From Mesostigma viride (lineage: Eukaryota > Streptophyta > Mesostigmatophyceae > Mesostigmatales > Mesostigmataceae): a DNA stretch of 64,000 nucleotides. The translations under genes were made by a program, and so were the position numbers. The DNA is taken from assembly GCA_009746045.1 (NCBI GenBank), contig RPFO01001941.1, forward strand, positions 1 to 64,000. The letters run 5' to 3'. Below are positions 1 to 8,168 of this stretch, piece by piece. The notes beneath the pieces were generated by a model. The model ran no database searches and was not told where the DNA came from. It saw only the letters and a program-made list of their open reading frames with translations. Within the stretch, counting starts at the first letter, position 1. Every line of letters starts with the position of its first letter.

Positions 1-219
1 TGGATTGTGACCAGGTTGGTGGATGCGCCGGCCGATGGTGGGACGAGGCGTCGACGGAGTTGCCATTGTACACGTTGGGGACGAGATTGATCTTCCGCTC
101 GATACGATCGTGACACCGGAGGTCGAGACGTCCGGGTCGGACTGGATCTCCTCCGTGAACAACTTTTTCATCCGCCCCGTGCCCATGATGGAGAGCGGTG
201 TGGGGGTGCTAGTGGCCAT
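1..219 (-). CDS. N-terminal part of a fibre/adhesin-like protein (runs off the left edge)
   Basis: An open frame starts at ATG 219 after an AT-rich stretch and stays open to base 1. Its first ~35 residues (MATSTPTPLS..., then GRMKKLFTEEI) resemble the N-terminus of the fibre-like protein at 58735-61302, which has KFRRMFTNEI at the same place. After about residue 40 a neighbouring frame matches that paralogue better (INLVPN against NIIIQPN), so a single-base frame change near position 95-105 is likely. The C-terminus lies outside the window. A plus-strand frame across the same bases (23-268) has no comparable support. The assignment rests on short similarity only. Confidence 0.45.
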   Translation of the reverse strand, partial: MATSTPTPLSIMGTGRMKKLFTEEIQSDPDVSTSGVTIVSSGRSISSPTCTMATPSTPRPTIGRRIHQPGHNP

Positions 220-384
220 GTTGGAATATTCTAGTTACACGCGGAGAAAAATTGTTTTATTAGGATAACGAATCAACGCGGTCGGTCACCGGGGATCCAA
301 GTTGTCGCTGATAGCGCATTAGCCGACACGACACGACGCTGACAAAATTATTTCTACGGAAACATCATACAGTCAACAGTCGCC

Positions 385-642
385 ATGAGATGCAAGAGCA
401 AGACGGCCGCGCACGGCGGTCGATGCAAGAACACGGCGAGGGCCGGGCGGGTCACGTGCGCCGCCCATGCACGCAAGACGCGCACCGCGAGCCACGAAGC
501 CGCGAGTTTCCGATCGTTCATCCGCGGAATTTTCCGACGCGGACGATCTCGCCACCCCCTCCTTGGGCGTTCTGGTCCTCCTCCGAAGTCCGCGGAGGCG
601 ACCCCAGCCGCTACCGCCGTCACCGCGGCGGGTCCGAGTTAA
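385..642 (+). CDS. Small basic protein with N-terminal Cys/His zinc-tag
   Basis: An 85-residue basic protein. Residues 1-28 carry Cys3, Cys14, Cys25 and His28, i.e. C-x10-C-x10-C-x2-H, a pattern like the short zinc-binding family I know as DUF5763. The same tag opens the proteins at 11091 and 36818 and closes the one at 10224. The rest is Arg/Ser/Pro/Ala-rich with no recognised domain. The start ATG follows an AT-rich leader at about 340-370. Function unknown; metal binding is inferred from residue spacing. Confidence 0.6.
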   Translation: MRCKSKTAAHGGRCKNTARAGRVTCAAHARKTRTASHEAASFRSFIRGIFRRGRSRHPLLGRSGPPPKSAEATPAATAVTAAGPS

Positions 643-666
643 TATCCCAAATCGTTTTATGACACG

Positions 667-900
667 ATGAGTTTCTTCCTGGCGGTGCTACTCGTCCTCG
701 TCGGACTCTACTTCAGTCTAGCCTACGTGTCCGTGCTCGTCGGAGGCCAGATCCCCGACCTTCTCAAGATGCTTCTGGCGCCCGCGACCGGCTCCCTCGC
801 CCTCTTGGGCGTCAAGTCCGCCTGGCGGCAACGCTCGCGATCGAACGGCGTCGACGTCGATCACCACGACGCGAGGAGACCGCGGGCGACAGGTAACTGA
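667..900 (+). CDS. Small membrane protein, unknown function
   Basis: A 77-residue protein with a hydrophobic N-terminal segment (residues ~3-25) and a second weakly hydrophobic stretch at ~35-48, followed by a basic tail. It starts at ATG 667, just after an AT-rich element ending TTTTATGACACG. The 3' half overlaps the convergent gene at 718-1212, so one of the two C-termini may be misread. I do not recognise a family. Confidence 0.55.
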   Translation: MSFFLAVLLVLVGLYFSLAYVSVLVGGQIPDLLKMLLAPATGSLALLGVKSAWRQRSRSNGVDVDHHDARRPRATGN

Positions 901-1212
901 CCGCAACACACGAGACGGGATGCGGACGGCTTGGCGCACGACCGCGTTCGCGATCATGAGCAGAGCGAACCACGTCATGAACGTCCGCACGACGACGTGC
1001 ACGCTCTCGAATCGGCTGTCGATGACGTCGCGACAATGGCCGGGGTTGTTGTCCCAGATGTCCGACGTCGTCCTCGTCATGGCCGCGCAGATGTCGCTCT
1101 CCTTCATGCTCATCCAGAACCCGAACGCGCCGACAGTCGGCCCCTTCATGAACAGCTCCCGCAAAGGGCGCGTGACCAGCCAGTCGTACGCCTTCGAGAC
1201 CAGCAGAGACAT
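718..1212 (-). CDS. Predicted membrane-associated protein, unknown function
   Basis: Starts with MSLLVSKAYDWLVTRPLREL, contains an amphipathic first half, and has one good membrane segment around residues 73-95 (VVVRTFMTWFALLMIANAVV). The last ~55 residues are Arg-rich and overlap the convergent gene at 667-900 by 183 bases. The true end may therefore be near 900, with the frame lost to an indel. No family recognised. Confidence 0.55.
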   Translation of the reverse strand: MSLLVSKAYDWLVTRPLRELFMKGPTVGAFGFWMSMKESDICAAMTRTTSDIWDNNPGHCRDVIDSRFESVHVVVRTFMTWFALLMIANAVVRQAVRIPSRVLRSVTCRPRSPRVVVIDVDAVRSRALPPGGLDAQEGEGAGRGRQKHLEKVGDLASDEHGHVG

Positions 1213-1244
1213 GGCCCACTTACCCTACGATCTCCCTTCGAAAA

Positions 1245-1792
1245 CTATTTGAACCGGATCAGGAACCGTCTGCGGGTAATGACCTTGGGACGCACGATCG
1301 ACCCGAGGTCGGCCGCGCGGCACCGCTTCCTCGTCCGCTTGACCACGGTCACGCGGATGGCGCGCCCGTTGTTGTGGTGGCACTTGGGCAGCTCCCCGCG
1401 AATCTCCGCGATGTTGCGCACGGCGTAGTCCACGACCCCGTTCGTGATCGCCCATCGGAAGAAGTTCATCTGTCCCGGGGTCGTCTGCACGACGCGGTCG
1501 CCGTGGGCGAGGGGGTCTTCTTCCGACGCGCGAAAGGGTCGAACATCTTCTTCGAGTAAAAGTCCAGATGTTCGCGGTAGGACATGTACAGGTTGAAGGG
1601 GGCGTTCTCGACCGGCGTAAGGTACTCGACGTTGTGGATCCTCGCGTAGTTCGTCACGAGCCACTCCAACACGCGCAGGGAGACGAGCTCGTTCTTCGGC
1701 TCCGACTCCTTGTGTCCGCAGATCCCGAACAGCACGTCAAAGTGCCGCGCGTCCCCGAAGAAACGCACGAGCGAACGCTCCAACAACTCCAT
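1245..1792 (-). CDS. Conserved NCLDV-type protein, split by a frame change
   Basis: Two adjacent frames join into one protein of about 180 residues. The first (from ATG 1792) contains SLRVLEWLVTNYARIHNV and FNLYMSYREHLDFYSKKMFDPFARR. The second contains TTPGQMNFFRWAITNGVVDY. This order (L-x2-W-x2-TNY, then YSKK-x-FDPF-x-RR, then T-x-GQ-x-NFFRWAI) is one I associate with an uncharacterised protein widespread in large DNA viruses. The switch lies near 1520-1530, next to a run of five G on the plus strand. The function is not known to me. Real gene: likely; family match: from memory. Confidence 0.65.
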
Positions 1793-1893
1793 GACCTCCG
1801 CTCGTCCCGATCGTCCTCCTTTCCGCCCCCAAACAAATTTTCTCCCGAGAACGCGCGCGTAACGGGGACCGAAAAAAAGCGCACGGTGCTAGT

Positions 1894-2709
1894 ATGGCCG
1901 CGTTTCTCCCCGTCCCTCTCGTCCTGCCGCGCGATGCGTCTCCCCGCGAGACCCGCGACGTCTTGCGTTCCGTCGAGGGCGTGTGTCGCTACCACGACCT
2001 CCCTCGCCCCTTTATCAAGGTGGTGAACAAGACCAAAGACCTCGTGGCCGAGCTCGGGAACGACGACTACGTCGTGACGGAATTGCGGAAGGGCGAGTAC
2101 TGTCTCCTGGCGTTGGTCCGCGTTCGCGGCGGTCGTACGGTCTGCGCGATCGTGCACGGGGATCGGAACGTGTCGATCGTACGGATGCCGCCTTTCAAGA
2201 CCAAACTGTTCAAGGGCACCGTCGCGGCCGGAGTGCTCGGAAGGGACCCTCTGGGCCGTTCCGTGTTCTACGTGCACGACTGTCTCGCGTTCGCGCGTCA
2301 CTCATTATTGCATCGCCCGTTCTTGGACAGGATGGAGTACGCGAGGCAGTTGGCGGACATGAACTTTCCGAGTGTGGGAAGTTATTACATTCATACGTTT
2401 ATTAAGTGCCTGTCGTTCTTGGAAAGCAACGCGGATCACAGGGGCATGGAGAGTCACAACATGCTGTTCCTTCCCCGCGGAGCCCCGTCTCACATGTCCT
2501 ACGTGGCGGGGGGCGTTCCTATCCTGTTGGAGAACAAGTCGGGGGACGTTGAGGACCGGGGCTTCCTCACTCGTCCCTCGCGCCCTTCCGGCTTCTCGCT
2601 CTTTTCCCTGTCGCCGCCTTCGTGGGGTCGTACGATACCAAGTACGCCAGTCGCAGCGCGGCCGTCGTCATGGCTGACTCCCTTTTGGCTCCGGACTCCG
2701 GCGTTGTAG
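1894..2709 (+). CDS. Possible degenerate nucleotidyltransferase (capping-enzyme/ligase-like) protein
   Basis: About 270 residues from ATG 1894. The order YVVTELRKGEYCLLALV, then FKGTVAAGVLG, then FYVHDCLAF, then a helix with RMEYARQ resembles the spacing of motifs I, III/IIIa and IV in covalent nucleotidyltransferases such as mRNA guanylyltransferase. The catalytic KxDG is not present; RKGE stands in its place. If the fold is right, the protein is probably inactive or diverged. The last ~45 residues overlap the convergent primase gene by 143 bases and are low quality, so the real stop may be near 2545-2565. The fold is inference. Confidence 0.5.
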   Translation: MAAFLPVPLVLPRDASPRETRDVLRSVEGVCRYHDLPRPFIKVVNKTKDLVAELGNDDYVVTELRKGEYCLLALVRVRGGRTVCAIVHGDRNVSIVRMPPFKTKLFKGTVAAGVLGRDPLGRSVFYVHDCLAFARHSLLHRPFLDRMEYARQLADMNFPSVGSYYIHTFIKCLSFLESNADHRGMESHNMLFLPRGAPSHMSYVAGGVPILLENKSGDVEDRGFLTRPSRPSGFSLFSLSPPSWGRTIPSTPVAARPSSWLTPFWLRTPAL

Positions 2710-3992
2710 TCGAGAACAGGCGCACCGACACCTCGTACGGGATCGGACTCGGCTCCGACCGGAACCCGCGACATTCGTCGTCGAAACAGCGTTGGAACAC
2801 GCCGTTGCGAGTGATCTCGAACCACACGTTGTTGTTGGCGTGGGCGCGGTCCACGTTTTTGCAGACGTGCGAGCGACTCCAGACCCAGTAGACGCTCGAC
2901 TGCCCTTCGCCCTCCTTGAACACGTTGCTGATGGGGATCCCGCGGAGCGCCTCCTTGACGGCCGCGTACAGCCGTCCGTCTCGCGGCAGCGCGTTGCCGT
3001 TGTGAGGCGACGCGTGGGACGTGCGGACCTGGGGTACGCGGTCCCGTCCTTTCCGCGCACCCGGGAGCTCGACGAGCTTGGCGTCGTAGTACGGCGGGGG
3101 CACGAGTTCCACGGGTTCCTTGATGACCTCGTCGTACGTGCGGACGGACGTCAGGAACAATTGCTCCAACGCAGTGCGCTGGCCGCTCTCCTCCGCGACG
3201 TTGCCGTCCCCGTCGAGCTCGCGCAAGTACGTGTACGGTCGCTTCTCGTGGATCTTGCCGTAGGTACACCCGCACTCCCTCCGTATCTTGCGTTTGCCGT
3301 CGCAGAACACGCAGGGACACGCCCCCGTCGACGAGCCCCCTTGCACCCGCCCTCGATCTCTTTCTCCAGCTTGCGCAGTTTCTCGGGGCACACGGTGCAG
3401 CGGACGCATTTGAACGAGAACAGCATGCGCAGGCCGTTGTCCATCATGACCGAAGGGTCCACGACGGCGTTCCACGAGTTCCCCGTCCTGTCTCCGAACG
3501 CCTCGTGCAGTTTGCATAGGATGTACCCCCTGAGTTGCAGCGCCCTCGCCTTGTTGATCGGGACGCCGGGCCAGTGCAAGTGGAACCCCGTCTTGATTTT
3601 CCCGTCCGGTTTCCTCTTCGTGGGCGCGCTGCAGATCACCATCATGAAGTCCGTGTCCTCGCGCTCCGTCACGGTCTCCTTGACGGCCGCGTGGATCAAG
3701 GGGATCCACTTGTCGAGGATCTCGTCCGTCAGGTCGACGTCGTCCTCGCAGTCCAGGTCGAGGAAGAAGGGAACAGGGGGAACGATTTCTGCTCGACGAT
3801 GAAGTTGGGTCGGCCCGCCTTCGCGTCGCTGGCGATGAGTTTGTAGAACGCGGGCAGGTCCTCGTGGTCGACCACCGCCCGCCCGCCCTCGAACCCGTCT
3901 AGCAGCAGATGGGTGTACTTCTCTCCCGGCTGGACGAAACAATCCCTCTCCTTGAGCCAGTTCGTGGCCGCGGTGCCTCTCCACGGACCCAT
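2567..3992 (-). CDS. PrimPol-like archaeo-eukaryotic primase with UL52-type zinc motif, split by frame changes
   Basis: Three frames in order make one protein of about 475 residues starting at ATG 3992. The N-terminal part is followed by PFFLDLDCEDD, a likely first metal-binding acidic motif of archaeo-eukaryotic primases. Later come GFHLHWPGV and VDPSVMMDNGLRMLFSFK, which fit the conserved His and the third catalytic motif. The C-terminal third has CKN-x2-RAHANNNVWFEI followed by CFDDECRGFRS, the Cys/His zinc motif of the herpes UL52/PrimPol family. It should make primers for viral DNA replication. Frame changes fall near 3775-3782 and 3335-3345, both at runs of five G or C. The gene is convergent with the gene at 1894. 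Family call: strong. Confidence 0.85.
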
Positions 3993-4049
3993 GGTCGTCG
4001 TCCAGAGAGAGGACTTTTTCTTCTCGCGAGGCGAATATATACCCTCCCA

Positions 4050-4627
4050 ATGCCGATCTACACCCGACACGGCGATCTGGGGAAGACCCGACTCTTCACG
4101 GGCGACGTCGTCGACAAGTTCGACTCGTACGTGGAGGCTGTCGGCGATGTGGACGAACTGAACTCGGCCATCGGATTGGCCAGGGTGTTTTGTAGGAATC
4201 AGCGGATCAAGCAGGAGATCCTGCCGTTCCTACAGAAACGGCTCCTGGACGTCGGATCTGCCTTGTCGACTCCATCCGACGGCCAACCGCACCGGAACCG
4301 TTTCGATCCGGAAGGACAGTGCGTGAGGACGCTCGAGTCGTGGATCGACATGATGGACGAAGACCTGTCGCCGTTACGGAACTTCGTGCTCCCGGGCGGG
4401 GACGGGGAGGCGAACTCGTGCTTGCACCTGGCCCGCTCCGTGTGCCGCCGCGCCGAACGATCCGTGGCGTTCCTCGCCTCGACGCACGAGGGACGCGTCG
4501 ACGCGCCGTCCTGTCGTTCATGAACCGCATGTCCGACCTGCTGTTCGTGTGCGCGAGGATGGAGGCCGACGCGTCGGAAGTGCGTTACAAAAAGGGGCAG
4601 GCGAACGAAGTTATTTTCAAACCATAG
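4050..4627 (+). CDS. PduO-type ATP:cob(I)alamin adenosyltransferase, split by a frame change
   Basis: Begins MPIYTRHGDLGKTRLFTGD, the ATP-binding N-terminal signature of PduO-type adenosyltransferases, followed by K-x-DSYVEAVGDVDELN. The C-terminal half has CRRAERSVA, which carries the conserved Arg pair of the active site, and after a frame switch near 4500 the typical FMNRMSDLLFVCAR. Length (about 190 residues) matches the family. The enzyme transfers adenosyl from ATP to cob(I)alamin, making coenzyme B12 for mutases. No B12-dependent enzyme is in the window, so the role is unclear. Probably acquired from a cell. It starts 57 bases from the divergent primase. Confidence 0.9.
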
Positions 4628-4641
4628 TCTGAAAGGACGAA

Positions 4642-5369
4642 ATGGCATCCGAAATCGAACCGGAGAAACCGTTAAGGGTCCACGTCCCGGGCCGACTCGA
4701 TAGCAGTCCTCCCCCCGGGCTGTACAAGTCAGAGGACCGAGAGGAGGAAGAGTGCGTCGTCCGAGAGAGCACGTACGATTCGAGTGACAAAGGGAGCGGG
4801 GGGACTTCCGACCCGGAGCGCCTGTGGACCTCGAAAATCGAGCGCCTGGTGTTCGCGTGGGGCCAGAAGGCCGTCGCGTATCGCCAGATGCACGAGATGG
4901 CGTCGACCCGCGCCATGTTCTTTTACAATCTGTTGGGCATTCCCACGATCGTATTGTCGGCGACTGCGGGCACGCTCGCGTTCAGCGGGAGAAAGTTCCC
5001 AACGTGAACATGGATATGTGCGTGGGGGCCGCGAGCATGCTCGTGAGCGCCCTTTCCGGAATACAAAACTTTTTGCATTTCTCTCAAAAATCCGAGCAAC
5101 ACAAACAAATGGTCCACAAATTCGCGGCGTTCTACCACACCGTGGACGCCGAGTTGACGAAACACAGGAAGCACCGCATGAACCCGTTCGACTTTCTGCA
5201 GGTGTTGCGACTCGATCTAGACCGGCTCGTGTCCGACGGGCCGACCATCCCGCCGAGCATCCGGAAAAAACACGAGAAGACACTCGAAGTGCGGAGGTGT
5301 CGGCGCAACTCGGATGAGACGGAGATCATCATCAGCGTGAAGGAGGAGGAGCGGATGGCGATTGTTTAA
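4642..5369 (+). CDS. SLATT-like two-helix membrane protein, split by a frame change
   Basis: About 240 residues. An acidic N-terminal ~60 residues is followed by a long helix (WGQKAVAYRQMHEMASTRAMF), a membrane segment (NLLGIPTIVLSATAGTLAF), a second membrane segment (MCVGAASMLVSALSGIQNF) and another long helix (SEQHKQMVHKFAAFYHTVDA). This arrangement is that of SLATT domains, known from bacterial nucleotide-signalling defence systems and also seen in large viruses. The frame change lies near 5000-5010. No nucleotide-cyclase partner is visible nearby. Role in the virus unknown. Confidence 0.6.
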
Positions 5370-5406
5370 AATTGTAGAAGTACTTATTGTACGGAGCGCG
5401 GACGAC

Positions 5407-5592
5407 ATGCGCGGTCTCTCGGTGATCGTTTATTTCTTCGTCACCTACGTGTTGCTGGTCTTCCGGCCGCGGTGTATGTTCCAGGAGAACGGACGCCCGC
5501 TGCCCTTCGGAATCGGGACCAATCAGACGCTGTTGCCCTTTTGGATCGTCGCCCTCCTAGCGGCGCTTTACACTCGCTTGCTCGCGGAATAA
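5407..5592 (+). CDS. Small two-helix membrane protein conserved in large DNA viruses
   Basis: A 61-residue protein. The N-terminal membrane segment (LSVIVYFFVTYVLLVF) is followed by MFQENGRPLPFGIGTNQT and a second segment (LLPFWIVALLAALYTRLL). The MF-x2-NG-x4-FG-x-G-x3-T-x2-PFW pattern is one I associate with short virion membrane proteins of several NCLDVs. ATG 5407 is chosen over an upstream frame opening because it directly precedes the first membrane helix. It ends two bases before the next gene. Confidence 0.6.
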   Translation: MRGLSVIVYFFVTYVLLVFRPRCMFQENGRPLPFGIGTNQTLLPFWIVALLAALYTRLLAE

Positions 5593-5594
5593 GG

Positions 5595-5839
5595 ATGGAC
5601 ACTCTCGAACTGCCGTGTTTCGACCCGTCCAGCGAACTGGAGGAGGCGTACGTCGGAGACGATCTGCCGGACGCCTTTGAGAGTCACTACCGCGACGACC
5701 TGCTGAACCTGTACCTCGCCTTCGCGAGATGGCGAGCGCGTCCGGTCTCCCCTTCTTCCGCGACGCGACGTTCTCCAAGTTTTGCGATTTCGTGAAGTCG
5801 ACGAGCACGCGCGAGAATATTCCTCCCCCTCTTTACTAG
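5595..5839 (+). CDS. Short unknown protein, split by a frame change
   Basis: Starts at ATG 5595 (MDTLELPCFDPSSELEEAY) and continues through DDLLNLYLAFAR. From about 5732 a second frame continues sensibly (FFRDATFSKFCDFVKS) and stops at 5839, five bases before the next ATG. Together they give about 81 residues. The second part also begins with its own ATG, so two tiny genes are a less likely alternative. No family recognised. Confidence 0.5.
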
Positions 5840-5844
5840 AAAGG

Positions 5845-6645
5845 ATGGACTCTCTCGTCCGAGGGCGTTTCGGGAACCCGCGCAACGTGATCACGCTCAA
5901 TCGCGTCCCTCCGATCTTGAACCCGCTCATCAACGAACAGCCGCCGGCCGTGCTGTCTCCCGTCGACGAGGTCATCGTAACGCCCGTGGGCCCCTCTCTC
6001 CTGGTCATCCCCCGCTCTATCATGGAACAGCACGAGGTCGTCCACGTGGTCGGGAACAGCATCACGTATTGTCCCTACACGGGATGCGCGGCCGCGTACC
6101 CGCTCCCGTACAGCACCACCGGGCTGGTGTACAACAGCAACGTCCTCTTGTACGACCACACGGACGGGTCGCTCCTCTGCCAGCTCCTGGGGATGTACGT
6201 GAAGGGTCCGAAGCGCGGGGTGATGATCCCGAGGACGCCGGCGATCGTGTGTCCGTACACGGCGGTGACGTCCCTCTCCCGCCCCGAGACGACCTTCGGG
6301 GACTTGAGGGGGTACGGGGCGAACGTGTCCTACGTCCACGGGTCTCCGACGGACGGGGGATACGATTGGACGGACAAGTACGCGGAATACAGGGATTCGA
6401 GAGACGTAAAGTTCCCGGTCGCCGCGCCGTTCCGTCCTAGTGGCCGCGTGCATCCCAAGGATCTGGGATACGTGGACCTGTGGGACGACTCAAAGGAGTT
6501 CGTGCCCGGCCGGCCGGCGTCGTTCGGCGACATGACGGCGCTCTTGTCTCAGCGCCACTTCCCGGTTTCGATGTTCGCGTTCGCCCACTCGGCGTTCGAG
6601 CGCGAGTTGCGGGAACTCGACCCCCCGACGCGGTTCCCCATTTAA
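5845..6645 (+). CDS. DUF3179-domain protein
   Basis: A 266-residue intact frame from ATG 5845. Residues ~45-150 follow the DUF3179 pattern closely: LVIPRSIMEQHEVVH, then ITYCPYTGCAAAY, then TGLVYNSNVLLYDHTDGSLL and GMYVKGPKRG. Cellular members, mostly bacterial and archaeal, read close to HE-x2-ND, TYCPLCGTA, G-x-LYNS-x2-LMYD-x3-GSLW and G-x4-GP-x-G. The cysteine pair is shifted here (CPYTGC instead of CPLC). The biochemical role of DUF3179 is not established. No signal peptide is evident. I know of no described viral member, but cannot search. Confidence 0.85.
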   Translation: MDSLVRGRFGNPRNVITLNRVPPILNPLINEQPPAVLSPVDEVIVTPVGPSLLVIPRSIMEQHEVVHVVGNSITYCPYTGCAAAYPLPYSTTGLVYNSNVLLYDHTDGSLLCQLLGMYVKGPKRGVMIPRTPAIVCPYTAVTSLSRPETTFGDLRGYGANVSYVHGSPTDGGYDWTDKYAEYRDSRDVKFPVAAPFRPSGRVHPKDLGYVDLWDDSKEFVPGRPASFGDMTALLSQRHFPVSMFAFAHSAFERELRELDPPTRFPI

Positions 6646-6662
6646 TCTGCGCGTACTTTATA

Positions 6663-7938
6663 ATGGGGAAGGAGCTCTTGATCTTCGCGATCATCACCAT
6701 GGCCGTGCTGGCCATCGCGTACTTGAGCGTGACCACCACCTCCGCCGACGATAAGGACGCCGACGAGAAGGACGAGAAGCCAGTCGCCGCCGCCGCCGCC
6801 GCCGCAGAGGAAGGGGACTCGCCGGCAATGAAGGAGTCGGAGGAGGCGGATCCCGTCGCGATGGTGGTCGTCAAGTTGCCGGAGGAGATGACGAACGAGG
6901 AGCTGGCCAAGGAGCGGGCGCGACTGCTCGCTCTGAACAACGGGAACGAGAACGCCGAGGCCGTCAAGCGCATCCAGGCGTACATCGAGGCGCGAGAGAT
7001 CGAGCAGAGCGCGTTTCCGACGGCGGCGGACATAGCGGGGCGGACGGGGACCGTCAGACGGGGCTGGAGAAGGCCAGCGCGCAGACCTGACGTTCCTCGA
7101 GAGGGCGTATCGCGAGACCTTGCGGTTCTCGCACGACACGTCCGCGTTGCGTCCGAGCGCGCGAGGCGTCAATCTCATCAAAGACCGGCTGCTGGAGTGC
7201 GTGGAGAAGACGCTCAACGACGAGGAGACGCGTCTGCGCGCCGTCCGCGACGCCCTGACGAAAGACACGTCGGTGCGCAAGGCGGCCAACGACGCGCTCA
7301 ACCGGTACAAGGAGCAGTGGCGACCCGCCTACGACACGTTCGAGGCCTATCTGGAAGGCGACCGAGCGCGCCGCGCGCCGAACGTCATGATCTCGTTCCT
7401 CATGAACATGGGCATACAAGGGGAGATCGCGAGCTACGTCGAGAACCCGTACTCGTTCGTGCGTCTCAACGTGGCGGGGAACACGCCCAAGGTGCTCGAA
7501 TGGCTCTTGAGCGAGCGGTACAAGCAGGACAACGCGGGGTCCAAGGCCCTGCGGCCCATCCTGGACGGCGACAGCAACGCCATGAAGAATAACCTCAAGA
7601 ACGCGAGTCACAAGGCGATGGACGAGGAGGCGGTCCGACTGCGCAAGAGCCACGACGAGCACAACGCCGCCGACATCAGCGGGAAGGCCGCCAAGAAGCT
7701 GCTGCTAGACGATTTCCTGCGCCAGAAACGTGCGGCCGAGGCCGCCTACGGCGACGCGATCGACGCCGAGCCGCGCGGCGTCATGTTCGACTTCCTGTGG
7801 ACTACGCAGGAGATCTCCAAAATGAGTGTAGACGACATTTCGAAATTGGTCGCGAATCCGGCCGAATGGGTGCAGCGGTCCGCGGACAACGCGAAACGCA
7901 TGCGGACGTTTATTTTCACGAACGAATATTTTCGTTGA
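6663..7938 (+). CDS. N-terminally anchored membrane protein, unknown function, split by a frame change
   Basis: ATG 6663 follows a TTTATA element directly. Residues 4-23 (ELLIFAIITMAVLAIAYLSV) form a membrane anchor, followed by an acidic, alanine-rich linker and a long helical region that ends at 7938 with IFTNEYFR. Between about 7035 and 7090 the reading frame changes; the downstream piece is open through LTFLERAYRETLRFS and to the end. Total about 425 residues. It could be a virion membrane or core protein. No family recognised. Confidence 0.65.
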
Positions 7939-7955
7939 TGTGTATGAATTAAGAA

Positions 7956-8168
7956 ATGAATGACCTTTACGCAATCTTGCTGACTCTCGTGGGAGTGATG
8001 GTGATATGGTTCGGGACGTCCATGATCCCCAAGAACCCCAAACAATCCTCTACATTGCAAAATCTTCCCAGCCGCGTGTTCATTGCGGGGGGCATGCTCG
8101 CGTGCATCCCGGGCGCCATCGCGGCCTTCCGTTTCGCACGGGAACGGATGGCTAGTTCCAAAACGTGA
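7956..8168 (+). CDS. Small two-helix membrane protein
   Basis: A 70-residue protein with membrane segments at residues ~4-24 (AILLTLVGVMVIWFGTSMI) and ~43-60 (FIAGGMLACIPGAIAAF), then a short basic tail. It is 17 bases downstream of the previous gene, after an A/T-rich stretch, and overlaps the convergent YqaJ gene end by 17 bases. Unknown function. Confidence 0.55.
   Translation: MNDLYAILLTLVGVMVIWFGTSMIPKNPKQSSTLQNLPSRVFIAGGMLACIPGAIAAFRFARERMASSKT

Noticed and set aside
23-268. 81-residue plus-strand frame at the left edge
   Set aside because: The minus strand has a start and an N-terminus resembling the fibre family; the plus frame has neither a typical leader nor a recognisable sequence.
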